DNA of 64,000 nucleotides, taken from positions 1-64,000 of the forward strand of contig NZ_VFAC01000020.1 of NCBI RefSeq assembly GCF_007644105.1. Direction: 5' to 3'. Positions 37,522-46,330 of the stretch are shown in pieces (the first letter of the stretch is position 1; each line of letters starts with the position of its first letter). The translations under genes and the position numbers were made by a program. Below the pieces are notes generated by a model. It was not told the DNA's origin and made no database searches. It saw only the letters and a program-made list of their open reading frames with translations. Source of the DNA: Elioraea rosea. GTDB lineage: Bacteria; Pseudomonadota; Alphaproteobacteria; Acetobacterales; Acetobacteraceae.

Positions 37522-37881
37522 CTATCGAACGCTGACGATGCGGAAGGTGAGCGCCTCGCCGTCGGTCTCCCGGACGGTCACATACTCGCCGGGGCGGAAC
37601 ACATGGCCGTCGAGCTTGAAGAGCGGCTCGTCATCCGCCTCGCCCGGCTCATAGCTGAACGCCCACCCATGCCGCCCGTGCACGAGCTCGCCCTGCTTGT
37701 CGGGCTCCTCGTGCCAGAAACGCCTGACGGTGCACTCCGACCGGCGGGCCCGCCAGGTTTCGGCATCGAGGTGACCATCCGGCGTCAGCGGCACGTGCAG
37801 CTCGTAGCCTCGCTCGCTCGAGCCTTCGGGAAAGCCTGGGTTGCGGGCAAGCAGCATATGCACCGTATAGAGGCGTGGCAT
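37522..37881 (-). CDS. Conserved hypothetical protein (119 aa)
   Basis: A soluble, charged protein: MPRLYTVHMLLARNPGFPEGS at the N-terminus, a Trp-rich middle (WRARRSECTVRRFWHEEPD, HGRHGWAF) and a C-terminal beta-rich FRPGEYVTVRETDG. I do not recognise a catalytic motif. It precedes the eRF1-like gene with 42 bp between, so the two may be co-transcribed. A degenerate FNR-like site lies about 54-67 bp upstream. Confidence 0.6.
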   Translation of the reverse strand: MPRLYTVHMLLARNPGFPEGSSERGYELHVPLTPDGHLDAETWRARRSECTVRRFWHEEPDKQGELVHGRHGWAFSYEPGEADDEPLFKLDGHVFRPGEYVTVRETDGEALTFRIVSVR

Positions 37882-37934
37882 GGCTCGCGTTCCTCCTTCG
37901 CCGGGAAGTCTCGCCCGCCATGACGCGCCCGGAC

Positions 37935-37948
37935 ATGAGATGGATCAA
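37935..37948 (-). promoter_or_regulatory. Degenerate FNR-like half-palindrome
   Basis: Minus strand TTGATccatCTCAT. The first half is perfect for FNR/FixK and the second half poor. It lies just upstream of the 37522-37881 gene and overlaps the stop of the MFS gene. Confidence 0.2.
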
Positions 37949-39156
37949 GTCCTGGCCGCTTCGGGGATGCGTCGGAGGCTTCTGAGGGCCGAGGTGGCCA
38001 CCGCGCCGAGCGAGAGGAGGAACAGGAGCGCCGCAAGGCCAATGCCGTATTCCGGCCCGTGCAGCGCCGAGATCGTTCCGCCCGCGATTGCCCCGAGCGG
38101 CCGGACGCCATAGATCGCCACCTGCAGTGCCGCGCCGACGCGGCCGAGCAGCGCCCGCGGCGTGACGGCCTGGCGGATGCTCTGCTGGCAGATCAGCCAC
38201 ATCATCGGCCCGAACCCGATCAGGAACTGCGCGGCCAGCGCCGCCGCGAGGGGTGCCGCGGCATGGGGGGCGAGAAGCAGGAGCAGGGGGGATGCGACCG
38301 AGAGTGCGGGGCCTGCGACCAGCACCGCATTGGCGCCGAGCCGCGTGATCGCCATCGGTGCGGCAAGCGCCCCGAGAAGCAGCCCCGCGCCATAGCCGCC
38401 CTGCGCGAGCCCTGCCTCCGCGGCGCCGAGCCCGAGCGGGCCGAGAGCGAACGGGACGAAGGCGGCAAGCAGGGCGAAGAACCCGGCGTTCCAGCACAGC
38501 GCGCAGGCAGCGATCCCGCGCAGAAGCGGCTCGCCCAGAAGGAACCGCACGCCTTCGCCGAGCGCGTTCCAAGCGCCGCCGCCGCCCGACGGCGCGGGCA
38601 GGTCCGGCACGCGACGGAGCGAGGCAAGCGCCAGCAGGGCGAACGCCGAGGCCAGCCCGAAGGCGAGCGCCACCTCGCCTCGCGCAGCGAGCAGCCCCGC
38701 GATGGGCGGCGCGGCGAGGGTTGCGAGCGCCCGGGCAAGCTCGAGCCGCGCATTGGCACGCGGCAGGGTGCCAGGTGCCGCGATGTCCGGCACGGCCGAG
38801 GCCGCGGCGAGCACGAAGAGAACCGTTCCGGCCGAGCCAACGAACACCCCGGCGGCAAGCAGCCCCGCCGCACCAGACGCAATGCCCGAGGCTGCACCGG
38901 CGAGGCCGAACACCGATAGGGCCGCGGCGGCCCTGAGCACGCCGCCCCTCCCGAACCGGTCGACCGCGAGCCCGGCCGGCAGGGACAGGGCAAGCCAGGC
39001 AAGCGCCTGCGCCGCGACAAGCAGCCCGACAAGCCGCGCATCGCCGCCGAACGCGAGCAGGGCAGCGAGGGGAATGGCGGCAAGAGCGAGCTGGTCCGCG
39101 GCGTGCAGCCCGGCTGCGCCGCCGAGCAAAGGTGTCAGAGAGCCTCTCTTGGTCAT
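37945..39156 (-). CDS. Major facilitator superfamily transporter
   Basis: A 403-residue integral membrane protein with about twelve hydrophobic segments. The loop between helices 2 and 3 has PAGLAVDRFGRGG, a form of the MFS motif G-x-x-x-D-R-x-G-R. The central loop near residue 200 is Pro/Gly-rich (PAPSGGGGAW). It looks like an MFS_3-type drug exporter; the substrate is unknown. It is divergent from the MacA-like gene with 169 bp between. Confidence 0.85.
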   Translation of the reverse strand: MTKRGSLTPLLGGAAGLHAADQLALAAIPLAALLAFGGDARLVGLLVAAQALAWLALSLPAGLAVDRFGRGGVLRAAAALSVFGLAGAASGIASGAAGLLAAGVFVGSAGTVLFVLAAASAVPDIAAPGTLPRANARLELARALATLAAPPIAGLLAARGEVALAFGLASAFALLALASLRRVPDLPAPSGGGGAWNALGEGVRFLLGEPLLRGIAACALCWNAGFFALLAAFVPFALGPLGLGAAEAGLAQGGYGAGLLLGALAAPMAITRLGANAVLVAGPALSVASPLLLLLAPHAAAPLAAALAAQFLIGFGPMMWLICQQSIRQAVTPRALLGRVGAALQVAIYGVRPLGAIAGGTISALHGPEYGIGLAALLFLLSLGAVATSALRSLRRIPEAART

Positions 39157-39325
39157 CGGGTCATGTCCTCGTCCCTGCTGTCGAGGAGCGCCTGATGGCA
39201 GGGACCGACGGCAGGCCGCGCCGCGCCGCTTGCCGCCGAAGCGTCGGGCGAGGCGGCGGCCCGCCGTTGCACGCCGTTACGAAGTGGACATGCCGCCGAC
39301 ACCCGCCCGCCGCTACAGTGGCCCC

Positions 39326-40942
39326 ATGCCAAGCCGCGCCATTTCCCTCGGGGCCGTTCTTCTCGCCGCCACCGCGCTCGGCGCCGGGCTGGTCGCCCGC
39401 GACCGGAGCGACGGCACCGAGGCGCCCGCCTACCGCACCGCGACGATCGATCGCGGCGCGATCACCGCGAGCGTCTCGGCCACCGGCACGGTGAACCCGA
39501 TCGTCCTCGTCGAGGTGGGGAGCCAGCTTTCCGGCCAGATCCGCGCCCTGCTCGCGGACTACAACGCGCACGTGAAGGCCGGCCAGCCGATCGCGCGGCT
39601 GGACACCGACCTGATCGAGGCGCGGCTTCGCGCGGCCGAGGCCGACATTGCCGCCACCGAGGCAGGGCTCGCCGTCGCCCGCGCCGGCGCGGAGAAGGGC
39701 CGGGCCGATATCGACACGGCACGCGGCAATCTCGCCGCGGCAGAGGCCAACGCCGTCCGTGCCGAGGCCGCGCTGCGCGACGCGGAGGCCGATGCCCGCC
39801 GCAAGCGGGAGCTTCGCGCCCGTGGCGTCGGTGCCGAGGCCGATGCCGAGCGGGCGGACTTCGCCGCGCAGGTCGCCCGCGCATCGCTCCGTGCTGCCGA
39901 GGCGCAGGCGCTTCAGGCGGCTGCGCAGGTCACCGCCGCCGAAGCCGCGAGCCGCACCGCGGACGCGCAGGTCGATCGCGCCGAGGCCGAGGTGGGCAGC
40001 CGCCGCGCCCAGCGCGCGCAGGTCCAAGTCGATCTCGATCGTGCAACGATCCGCGCGCCGATCGACGGGGTGATCGTCAGCCGCAACGTCAATCTCGGCC
40101 AGACCGTCGCCGCCTCGCTGCAGAGCCCGACGCTGTTCACCATCGCCGACGATCTTTCCCGCATCGAGCTCTGGGCGACGGTGGACGAGGCCGATATCGG
40201 CCGTGTCGCGCCTGGCCAGGGGGTTGCCTTCTCCGTCGCAGCCTGGCCGGGGCGGGAATTCGCCGGAACGGTGAAGGACATCCGCCTCGCCGCGCAGACG
40301 GTGCAGAACGTCGTCACCTACACCGTGGTGATCGAGGCGACGAACGAGCGCGGCCTGCTCCTTCCTGGAATGACCGCGACGGTTCGCGTCGTCACCGCGC
40401 GGCGGGACCAGGTCCTGCGCGTGCCGAACGCCGCGCTGCGCTGGCGGCCGCTGGCTTCGGCGGGCCAGGCGGAGGCGCCGCCGCCCTTCGCTGCCTCCTT
40501 CGCCACGCTTCCGGAGACGCTCGGCCTCGATGCCGCGCAGCGCGGCCGGCTCGAAGCCCTGGTGGCAGAGGCGCAGCAGGGCCTTGCCGCCGCCGGCTCC
40601 GACCCCGACGCGCGGCGCAGGGCGCTGGCCGCCGCACGGCAGACCATCATGCAGCGGCTATCCGAGACGCTGACGCCGGAGCAGCGCGAGAAGGCGCGCA
40701 CGCTTCGCGCCGCACGGGCCGCCGCCCCGGCGGAAGCGAGCCAGCCTGGGCAGGTCTACGTGATCGATGCTGCCGGCGCGCCGCGGGCCGTGCCGGTGCG
40801 CACCGGCATCGGCGATGGCAGCGTGACTGAGCTCGTCGCGGGCGACCTGCAGGAGGGAAACCGCGTGATCATCGGCCTGCCGCGTGGTGGCACCACGACG
40901 CGCCCCGCCTCGCCAGGCCTGATGCCGCGCTTCGGATTCTGA
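39326..40942 (+). CDS. MacA-type periplasmic adaptor with an unusual C-terminal insertion
   Basis: A 538-residue membrane-fusion protein. A single N-terminal membrane helix (about 6-24) anchors it in the inner membrane. GTVNPIVLVEVGSQLSGQI and APIDGVIVSRNVNLGQTV are the two halves of the lipoyl domain, flanking a long Ala/Glu/Arg-rich coiled coil (about residues 95-235). Residues about 385-466 form an extra helical segment with LGLDAAQRGRLEAL and LTPEQREKAR, reminiscent of LTxxQ/CpxP-like sequence. MacA partners the two ABC genes directly downstream. ATG 39326 is preferred; an in-frame ATG at 39290 is possible. Confidence 0.88.
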   Translation: MPSRAISLGAVLLAATALGAGLVARDRSDGTEAPAYRTATIDRGAITASVSATGTVNPIVLVEVGSQLSGQIRALLADYNAHVKAGQPIARLDTDLIEARLRAAEADIAATEAGLAVARAGAEKGRADIDTARGNLAAAEANAVRAEAALRDAEADARRKRELRARGVGAEADAERADFAAQVARASLRAAEAQALQAAAQVTAAEAASRTADAQVDRAEAEVGSRRAQRAQVQVDLDRATIRAPIDGVIVSRNVNLGQTVAASLQSPTLFTIADDLSRIELWATVDEADIGRVAPGQGVAFSVAAWPGREFAGTVKDIRLAAQTVQNVVTYTVVIEATNERGLLLPGMTATVRVVTARRDQVLRVPNAALRWRPLASAGQAEAPPPFAASFATLPETLGLDAAQRGRLEALVAEAQQGLAAAGSDPDARRRALAAARQTIMQRLSETLTPEQREKARTLRAARAAAPAEASQPGQVYVIDAAGAPRAVPVRTGIGDGSVTELVAGDLQEGNRVIIGLPRGGTTTRPASPGLMPRFGF

Positions 40943-40945
40943 GCG

Positions 40946-41683
40946 ATGGCAGCATTGATCGAAACCGAGCACCTGTCCCGCTCCTATCGCCTCGGCGGTG
41001 TGGAGGTTCCGGCATTGCGCGATGTCACCGTCTCCGTTCCGCATGGCCAGTTCATCGCGGTGATGGGACCTTCCGGCAGCGGCAAGAGCACGTTCCTGAA
41101 CCTGATCGGCTGCCTCGACCGGCCGAGCGGCGGCACCTATCGCCTAGACGGCGAGGACGTCAGCCGTCTGACCGCTGATGCGCTGGCTGCCGTGCGCTCG
41201 CGCAAGCTCGGCTTCGTGTTCCAGGGCTTCCATCTGCTGCCACGCGCCGATGCGCGGGCCAATGTCGAGCTGCCGATGGTCTATGCCGGGCTTGCCCGCC
41301 GCGCCCGCCGCGAGCGCGCCGAGCGCGCGCTCGCACGCGTCGGCCTCGGCGCGCGCATGCACCATCGCCCGAACGAGCTCTCCGGCGGGCAGCAGCAGCG
41401 CGTCGCGATCGCGCGCGCCATCGTCAACGAACCGGTGCTCCTGCTCGCGGACGAGCCGACCGGCGCGCTCGACACGCGCACGAGCCTCGAGATCATGGCG
41501 CTGTTCCAGGAGCTCAATCGCGGCGGGCTGGCGGTGCTGCTCGTCACGCACGAGCCTGAGATGGCACGCTTCGCCGAGCGGCTGCTTCGCTTCCGCGACG
41601 GCCGGCTCGTCGATGACCGGATGCAACGGCCGGAGAGTGCTGCCGCGGCGCTCGACGCACTTCCAGCGGCCGATGCCGCATGA
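40946..41683 (+). CDS. ABC transporter ATP-binding protein (MacB/LolD type)
   Basis: A 245-residue ATPase: Walker A GPSGSGKST near residue 41, Q-loop FVFQGFHLLP, signature LSGGQQQRVAIARAI, Walker B LLLADEPTGALD and H-loop VTHEPE. The wording around LNLIGCLDRPSGG is typical of MacB/LolD subfamily ATPases. It lies 3 bases after the adaptor and overlaps the permease by 4 bp, so the efflux pump is encoded as split ATPase and permease, unlike the fused E. coli MacB. Confidence 0.92.
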   Translation: MAALIETEHLSRSYRLGGVEVPALRDVTVSVPHGQFIAVMGPSGSGKSTFLNLIGCLDRPSGGTYRLDGEDVSRLTADALAAVRSRKLGFVFQGFHLLPRADARANVELPMVYAGLARRARRERAERALARVGLGARMHHRPNELSGGQQQRVAIARAIVNEPVLLLADEPTGALDTRTSLEIMALFQELNRGGLAVLLVTHEPEMARFAERLLRFRDGRLVDDRMQRPESAAAALDALPAADAA

Positions 41684-42951
41684 GCAGCCTCGCCATCGGA
41701 AGGGCGCGGCGCGGCTCGATGGGGCTCGGTACGGCGCTCGCCGGCGCGCTGTCGGCGATCGCCGCGAACCCGCTCCGCGCCGCGCTGACGATGCTCGGCA
41801 TCGTCATCGGCACGGCCGCGGTGATCGCGACCGTCGCAGTCGGCTCGGGCGCGCGGGAGGTCGTTCTCGCGCAGATCAGGAGCCTCGGTTCGAACCTCAT
41901 CATCATCCTTCCCGGCGCGCAGAGCACGGGCGGCGTGCGCACGGGAACCGGATTCAGCCAGACGCTGACCTATGACGATGGCACGGCCATCCTGCGTGAC
42001 GTGCCGTCTGTCGCGCTCGCCGTGCCGGGCGTTCGCTCGACGCAGCAAGTCGTCGCCGGCGGGGCGAACTGGAGCACGACCGTCCAGGGCACGACGCTCG
42101 ACTTCCTCGAGGCACGGGAGTGGGAGATCGCCGCAGGCAGGGCCTGGACGGCAGAGGAGGAGGCGCGGGCGGCAAAGGTCGCGCTGGTCGGCGAGAGCGT
42201 CGCGGTTGCCCTGTTCGGCGACGCCGACCCCGTCGGCGCGCAGATCCGTATCCGCAACGTTCCCTTCGAGGTGGTCGGCCTTCTCGCCCGCAAGGGCCAG
42301 GCCTCGACCGGGCTCGACCAGGACGATCTCGTGCTCACCCCGCTCTGGACGGCGCGGCGGAGCATCATCGGCGCGAGCCGGGCCAATGCGCGCGCGGTCG
42401 GCACCATCCTCGTCAAGGTGCATGAGGGCGAGGACATGGCGGCGGTGGAGGAGGATGTGCGCGCGCTTCTGCGCCAGCGCCACCGCCTCGCTGCGACCGA
42501 GCCGGACGATTTCTCGATGCGCAACCTTGCCGAGATCGCAGCGACGCGCGATGCCTCCGCCCGCACGCTCTCGGTCCTGCTCTCCTCCGTCGCGACCGTC
42601 TCGCTTCTCGTCGGCGGCATCGGCATCATGAACATCATGCTCGTTTCCGTGACGGAGAGGACGCGCGAGATCGGCCTACGCCTCGCCGTCGGCGCGCGGC
42701 GGCGCGACATCCTTCTCCAGTTCCTTCTCGAGGCGGTGACGCTCTCGCTCATCGGCGGGCTGGCGGGGATCGCGCTCGGCGTGGCGGCCGCGAATCTCGC
42801 CGCAGCGTCTGCCGGCTGGCCCGTGCTGATCGAACCCGCCGCGGTTGGCATCGCCGTTGGCTTCTCCGCGCTCGTCGGCATCGTGTTCGGCTTCTATCCT
42901 GCGCGCCGCGCCGCCACGCTCGACCCCATCGCGGCGCTGCGCCACGAATAG
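41680..42951 (+). CDS. ABC transporter permease (MacB/FtsX type)
   Basis: A 423-residue permease. One membrane helix near residues 30-52 (ALTMLGIVIGTAAVIATVAV) is followed by a large periplasmic MacB_PCD domain (about 55-290) and three C-terminal helices in the FtsX domain, with GGIGIMNIMLVSVTERTREIG and the final GFYPARRAATLDPIAALRHE. Mechanotransmission by this family extrudes peptides, siderophores or macrolides from the periplasm through TolC; the TolC partner is not in the window. Confidence 0.92.
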   Translation: MSSLAIGRARRGSMGLGTALAGALSAIAANPLRAALTMLGIVIGTAAVIATVAVGSGAREVVLAQIRSLGSNLIIILPGAQSTGGVRTGTGFSQTLTYDDGTAILRDVPSVALAVPGVRSTQQVVAGGANWSTTVQGTTLDFLEAREWEIAAGRAWTAEEEARAAKVALVGESVAVALFGDADPVGAQIRIRNVPFEVVGLLARKGQASTGLDQDDLVLTPLWTARRSIIGASRANARAVGTILVKVHEGEDMAAVEEDVRALLRQRHRLAATEPDDFSMRNLAEIAATRDASARTLSVLLSSVATVSLLVGGIGIMNIMLVSVTERTREIGLRLAVGARRRDILLQFLLEAVTLSLIGGLAGIALGVAAANLAAASAGWPVLIEPAAVGIAVGFSALVGIVFGFYPARRAATLDPIAALRHE

Positions 42952-42960
42952 GGAGACGGC

Positions 42961-43434
42961 ATGGAGGGCGATGCGGACATGATGCGCGAGGCGATCGCCC
43001 TGTCTGTCGCCTCGGTCGCCGAGGGCGGCGGACCGTTCGGCTGCGTCATCGTCAGGGATGGCCGCGTCGTCGGGCGCGGTGCCAACCGCGTTACGCTCGA
43101 CCATGACCCCACGGCCCATGCCGAGATCGTCGCGATCCGCGATGCCTGCGCGAGGTTCGGTACGCACCAGCTCGACGGCTGCGATGTCTACGCGAGCTGC
43201 GAGCCATGCCCGATGTGCCTCGCTGCCCTCTACTGGGCCCGGCCAAGGCGCGTGTTCTACGCCTCGACCGCGGCCGATGCCGCTGCGGTCGGCTTCGACG
43301 ATGCGTTCATCGACGCCGAGCTCGGGCGACGCCCGGCGGCACTGCGCGCCTTGCCGCTTCGGCAGATGCTGCGCGAGGAGGCGCTTGCCGCCTACGAGGC
43401 GTGGCGTGCGAAGGAAGACCGCACGCACTATTGA
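42961..43434 (+). CDS. Nucleoside/guanine deaminase (CDA superfamily)
   Basis: A 157-residue zinc deaminase. HAEIVAIRDA (His and catalytic Glu) and CEPCPMCLAALYWAR (two zinc Cys) are the active-site motifs. The length, the FYASTAADAAAVGFDDAF segment and the C-terminal YEAWRAKEDRTHY resemble GuaD-type guanine deaminases more than TadA. It would convert guanine to xanthine. It starts 9 bases after the permease on the same strand and overlaps the next, convergent gene by 7 bp. Confidence 0.83.
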   Translation: MEGDADMMREAIALSVASVAEGGGPFGCVIVRDGRVVGRGANRVTLDHDPTAHAEIVAIRDACARFGTHQLDGCDVYASCEPCPMCLAALYWARPRRVFYASTAADAAAVGFDDAFIDAELGRRPAALRALPLRQMLREEALAAYEAWRAKEDRTHY

Positions 43435-44273
43435 ACAGGCGCGACCCCAAGCGCGGCTTCGGCGATGCTGCGGAGGTCGGCGCGCCCGCCGCTGTCGGCA
43501 GCGTCGATCATCCTGCGGGCAATCGTGACGGGCCCCACTTCGGCGATGGCGCGCGCTGCGAGGCGGCGCGGCATGCGGCTCTCGTCGGCCAACATCGCAA
43601 GCACCGCGCCGGGATGGACCATCGCAGGCGCGAGCCTGGACAGCGCGTCGGCCAGGGCGGTGGGCGCGAACGGCGCGCTGCGCCAGGCGCCAAGCACGAG
43701 CATGGCCTCGTCGTCGCGCCGCTCGGGATTCCACGCCGGACCGGCAGGCACCACGACGGGCAGCCCCGTTCGATCAGCCGCTTCCTGCGCGGCCGCCCGC
43801 CGCACGGCCTCCTCCGCAAGCGCACTGCGCGCGTCGGCCCCCGCTGCCAGCGCGAGCTCGGGGGCAGGGCGCTCGGCCAGACGCAGCGCGAGCACGTCCT
43901 CTCCCGGATTGCCGCGGCCGACCGCGTCGAGCTCAGCGAGGCGAAGCCCGCCGCGCGCGGCCTGGCGCAGCCACCAGCCCGGCGTGATGCCGCGCGCCGC
44001 GAGCGCCGGGGCGAGAAGCGCGGGCCACAGAAGAGCGGCGAAGCCTGCATGATAGGCCTCGGCCCCCGCGGCCGAGCCCTGTCCGAGCGTGCGGCGGCTG
44101 TCGCCCACCACGAGCGCGGCCTCCGCGCCCTCGCGCAGAAGCGTGATCTCGACCGGGGCGAGCCCATAGCAGGACACGAGCGCGGCGATCTCCGCCGACG
44201 CCGCATCGCGCACGGCGTACGCCTCGCCCGGCGCAACCGTTGCGGGGATGACGAGGACGACGCGCTCCCTCAT
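43428..44273 (-). CDS. Unknown protein, third gene of the FlhA_C-like operon
   Basis: A 281-residue Ala/Arg-rich soluble protein that I do not recognise. Residues about 4-64 (RVVLVIPATVAP, then IAALVSCYGLAPVEITLLREG and AALVVGDSRR) show a strand-helix-strand pattern similar to the first subdomain of the FlhA-like protein encoded just upstream. This similarity is weak and judged by eye. The rest is helical with no motif. It overlaps the FlhA_C-like gene by 4 bp (44270-44273), so the two are translationally coupled and probably work together. Confidence 0.6.
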   Translation of the reverse strand: MRERVVLVIPATVAPGEAYAVRDAASAEIAALVSCYGLAPVEITLLREGAEAALVVGDSRRTLGQGSAAGAEAYHAGFAALLWPALLAPALAARGITPGWWLRQAARGGLRLAELDAVGRGNPGEDVLALRLAERPAPELALAAGADARSALAEEAVRRAAAQEAADRTGLPVVVPAGPAWNPERRDDEAMLVLGAWRSAPFAPTALADALSRLAPAMVHPGAVLAMLADESRMPRRLAARAIAEVGPVTIARRMIDAADSGGRADLRSIAEAALGVAPVQ

Positions 44274-46327
44274 CGGAGCACCTGCCGCTCGCTATCGGCC
44301 AGAATGGGTAGGTGTGAGCAGCGCGGCGTCAGCGCCGCGGCCAGCTTGATACGGAGGGACTGGTCGGTCACAACAAGGACGGGCTCAGGCACATTCCGCA
44401 CGAGCGCCCCGACAGCCGATTCCAACCGCGCCTGAGCCTCCGCGCCAAGCGGCCACGCTGCCTCCGGCAACAAGGCTTCCTCCTCCTTCGCATCGAGCCG
44501 AACGGGCGTGCGCCACGGCTCGTTTCCCCAGAGATGGCGTCGGAACCCGGGTGCTGCCCTCAGCCGCGCGACGATCGCTGCCGGATCGTCGCCCGCATGC
44601 AACCGCTCGCGCAACAGTGCCGACATCTCTGGCAGGCCGACAGGCATGCGCTCGGCAATCAGAGCCCGCAGCGCATGCACCGCCCGTGGCAGCATGGCGG
44701 CGGGCAGGCCTGGCAGGATCGTCGCGGCCTCGTCGAGGCCGAGATGCGTCGCCATGCGGCGAACAAACGCATCTTCCAGCAGGCCGATCAGCACGAAATC
44801 GGCGGGGAGCACGTCGCGGCCACGGGGCGTGGCGCTGCCTGGCGACCAGCGATACGGCTCGCCCTCGATCAGCGGCGCAGGCGCCCCGCCCGGAGACGCC
44901 GAAGCGGCCTCGAGGTGGGAGTCGGCAGGGATGGCGAGCGTCAGCGCCTCCTCGCCGTCGAGGATGACGCGCGCCGATCCCGGATCGGCGCCATCGCCGC
45001 GCAGCCGCACGCTCGGCAGAGCAAGGCCGTAGCGTTCCCGGAGACGGTCGCGCAGTCTCCTGATGCTCGGCAGCACCTCGTCGTGCAGCAGGCGGTTGGC
45101 GAGCGCACCGTCGACAAGCAGCGGCGCGGCGGCACCGACGACGATCGGTTCCATCGGAAGGGGCATCGCAACGCGGCCTTCCTCGCGCCAGGAGGACGCG
45201 GTTCGGGAAAGGACATCAAAGGCGAAACGTTCCGTCTCCTCCACCGGCTCGCCCGCGAGCAGGGCCAGCGCGGCCTGCCGGGGCGGCCTGCCGATTCGCA
45301 CCCAGTCGCGAAGCCTCTCGGCCATCGCCTCGCCCTCGGTCTCCCCTGTCTCGGCGAGCCGGCGCGCGGCAAGCACCGGCCGGCCTGCGGACAGCGCGTG
45401 CTGGGCCGCGAGCCGCAGCGCGCTCCGCCGCCAGTTCCCGATCGCCTGCGCGGTGTCGGCGGGAAGCGTCGCCGTCGTGGCCGCAAGGGCGCCCGCCCGT
45501 GTGAAGCGCCGTGCCGCGACGCCGGCGAACTTCCGTGCCGGAACGACGTCCCGGGCTGCAAGCAGGGCGCGCATGTAGGCGACGCGTCCGGCGTGGAAGG
45601 CGACGAACCAGAGCCAATCGCGCACCGCCACGTCATGCCGGCCACCGTCCTTCGGGCCATCGTCCCGCCCCGGAGCGAGAAGTGGGGCGACGAAGGTCGC
45701 CTCCGCACGCTCGAGGACGGTGGCGTCGTCGGACGCCGCGGCGGCATCCATCGCGGCTGCGGCGAGCTTCATCCGCATCGGCGGCGCTGCGGTGAGCGCG
45801 CGCGCCTCGAGAAGGAGCGCGAAGGCGGAAGCCGCCTTGCCGCGCTCGACGAGGAGCTCGGCGTGCTCGAAATGGAGATGAAGCTGCATCGGCTCGCGCG
45901 CGACGGCCTCGGCGGCGATCGCGTCTGCCGTGCCGAGCTCCGGCCACACCCTGTCGCCAAGCCCCGCGCGCACCGCGCTGCGTGCCAGAAGCATCATCGC
46001 GAGCGACCGGCAGAGGCGGAGGTGCCGCGCGGCATCGTCGGACTCATCCTCGGGCGTGGGCATGTCGAGGACGGCGCGGTGGAACGCCTCCGCGGCGCGG
46101 TCGTGCCTCTTCTCGAAGGCATGGCGGTGGCCTTCGAGCGCCGCTGCGATGCCTGGCGTGCCGCCGAGCCCCTCGCCGCGAGCTTCCTGCGCCGCGAAGG
46201 GAAGCGACGGGTCGGTCAGGTAGGCCGCGAGGCGGCGGCGCTGTTCCTCGCGTTGCCACGCCTCGCCCGGCGTTGGCTTGGGCATTAGCCGCGATCGCAG
46301 CCGCTCGATCAAGGGGGGAGGCGCCAC
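44270..46327 (-). CDS. Soluble TPR-like protein with an FlhA/SctV cytoplasmic-domain-like C-terminus
   Basis: A 685-residue protein with no membrane helices. Residues about 60-380 are Ala-rich helical pairs of TPR type. From about 393 on, the order of segments follows the cytoplasmic domain of the type III export gate FlhA: PIVVG, then SIRRLRDRLRERYGLALPSV (421-440, compare 'RIRxIRxxxxxxxGfxxPxV' in FlhA), VILDGEE (454-460), LIAERMPVGLPEMSALL (556-572, compare 'LLAEKVPIRDMRTILE'), PAAIVARLRAAPGFRRHLWG and PVLVVTDQSLRIKLAAAL (649-666, compare 'PVLLVNHALRPLLARFL') ending near LPILADSE. FlhA's eight-helix gate is absent. The function is unknown. It follows the membrane-protein gene by 3 bp and overlaps the next gene by 4 bp. 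Confidence 0.7.
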   Translation of the reverse strand: MAPPPLIERLRSRLMPKPTPGEAWQREEQRRRLAAYLTDPSLPFAAQEARGEGLGGTPGIAAALEGHRHAFEKRHDRAAEAFHRAVLDMPTPEDESDDAARHLRLCRSLAMMLLARSAVRAGLGDRVWPELGTADAIAAEAVAREPMQLHLHFEHAELLVERGKAASAFALLLEARALTAAPPMRMKLAAAAMDAAAASDDATVLERAEATFVAPLLAPGRDDGPKDGGRHDVAVRDWLWFVAFHAGRVAYMRALLAARDVVPARKFAGVAARRFTRAGALAATTATLPADTAQAIGNWRRSALRLAAQHALSAGRPVLAARRLAETGETEGEAMAERLRDWVRIGRPPRQAALALLAGEPVEETERFAFDVLSRTASSWREEGRVAMPLPMEPIVVGAAAPLLVDGALANRLLHDEVLPSIRRLRDRLRERYGLALPSVRLRGDGADPGSARVILDGEEALTLAIPADSHLEAASASPGGAPAPLIEGEPYRWSPGSATPRGRDVLPADFVLIGLLEDAFVRRMATHLGLDEAATILPGLPAAMLPRAVHALRALIAERMPVGLPEMSALLRERLHAGDDPAAIVARLRAAPGFRRHLWGNEPWRTPVRLDAKEEEALLPEAAWPLGAEAQARLESAVGALVRNVPEPVLVVTDQSLRIKLAAALTPRCSHLPILADSERQVLR

Positions 46328-46330
46328 CGC

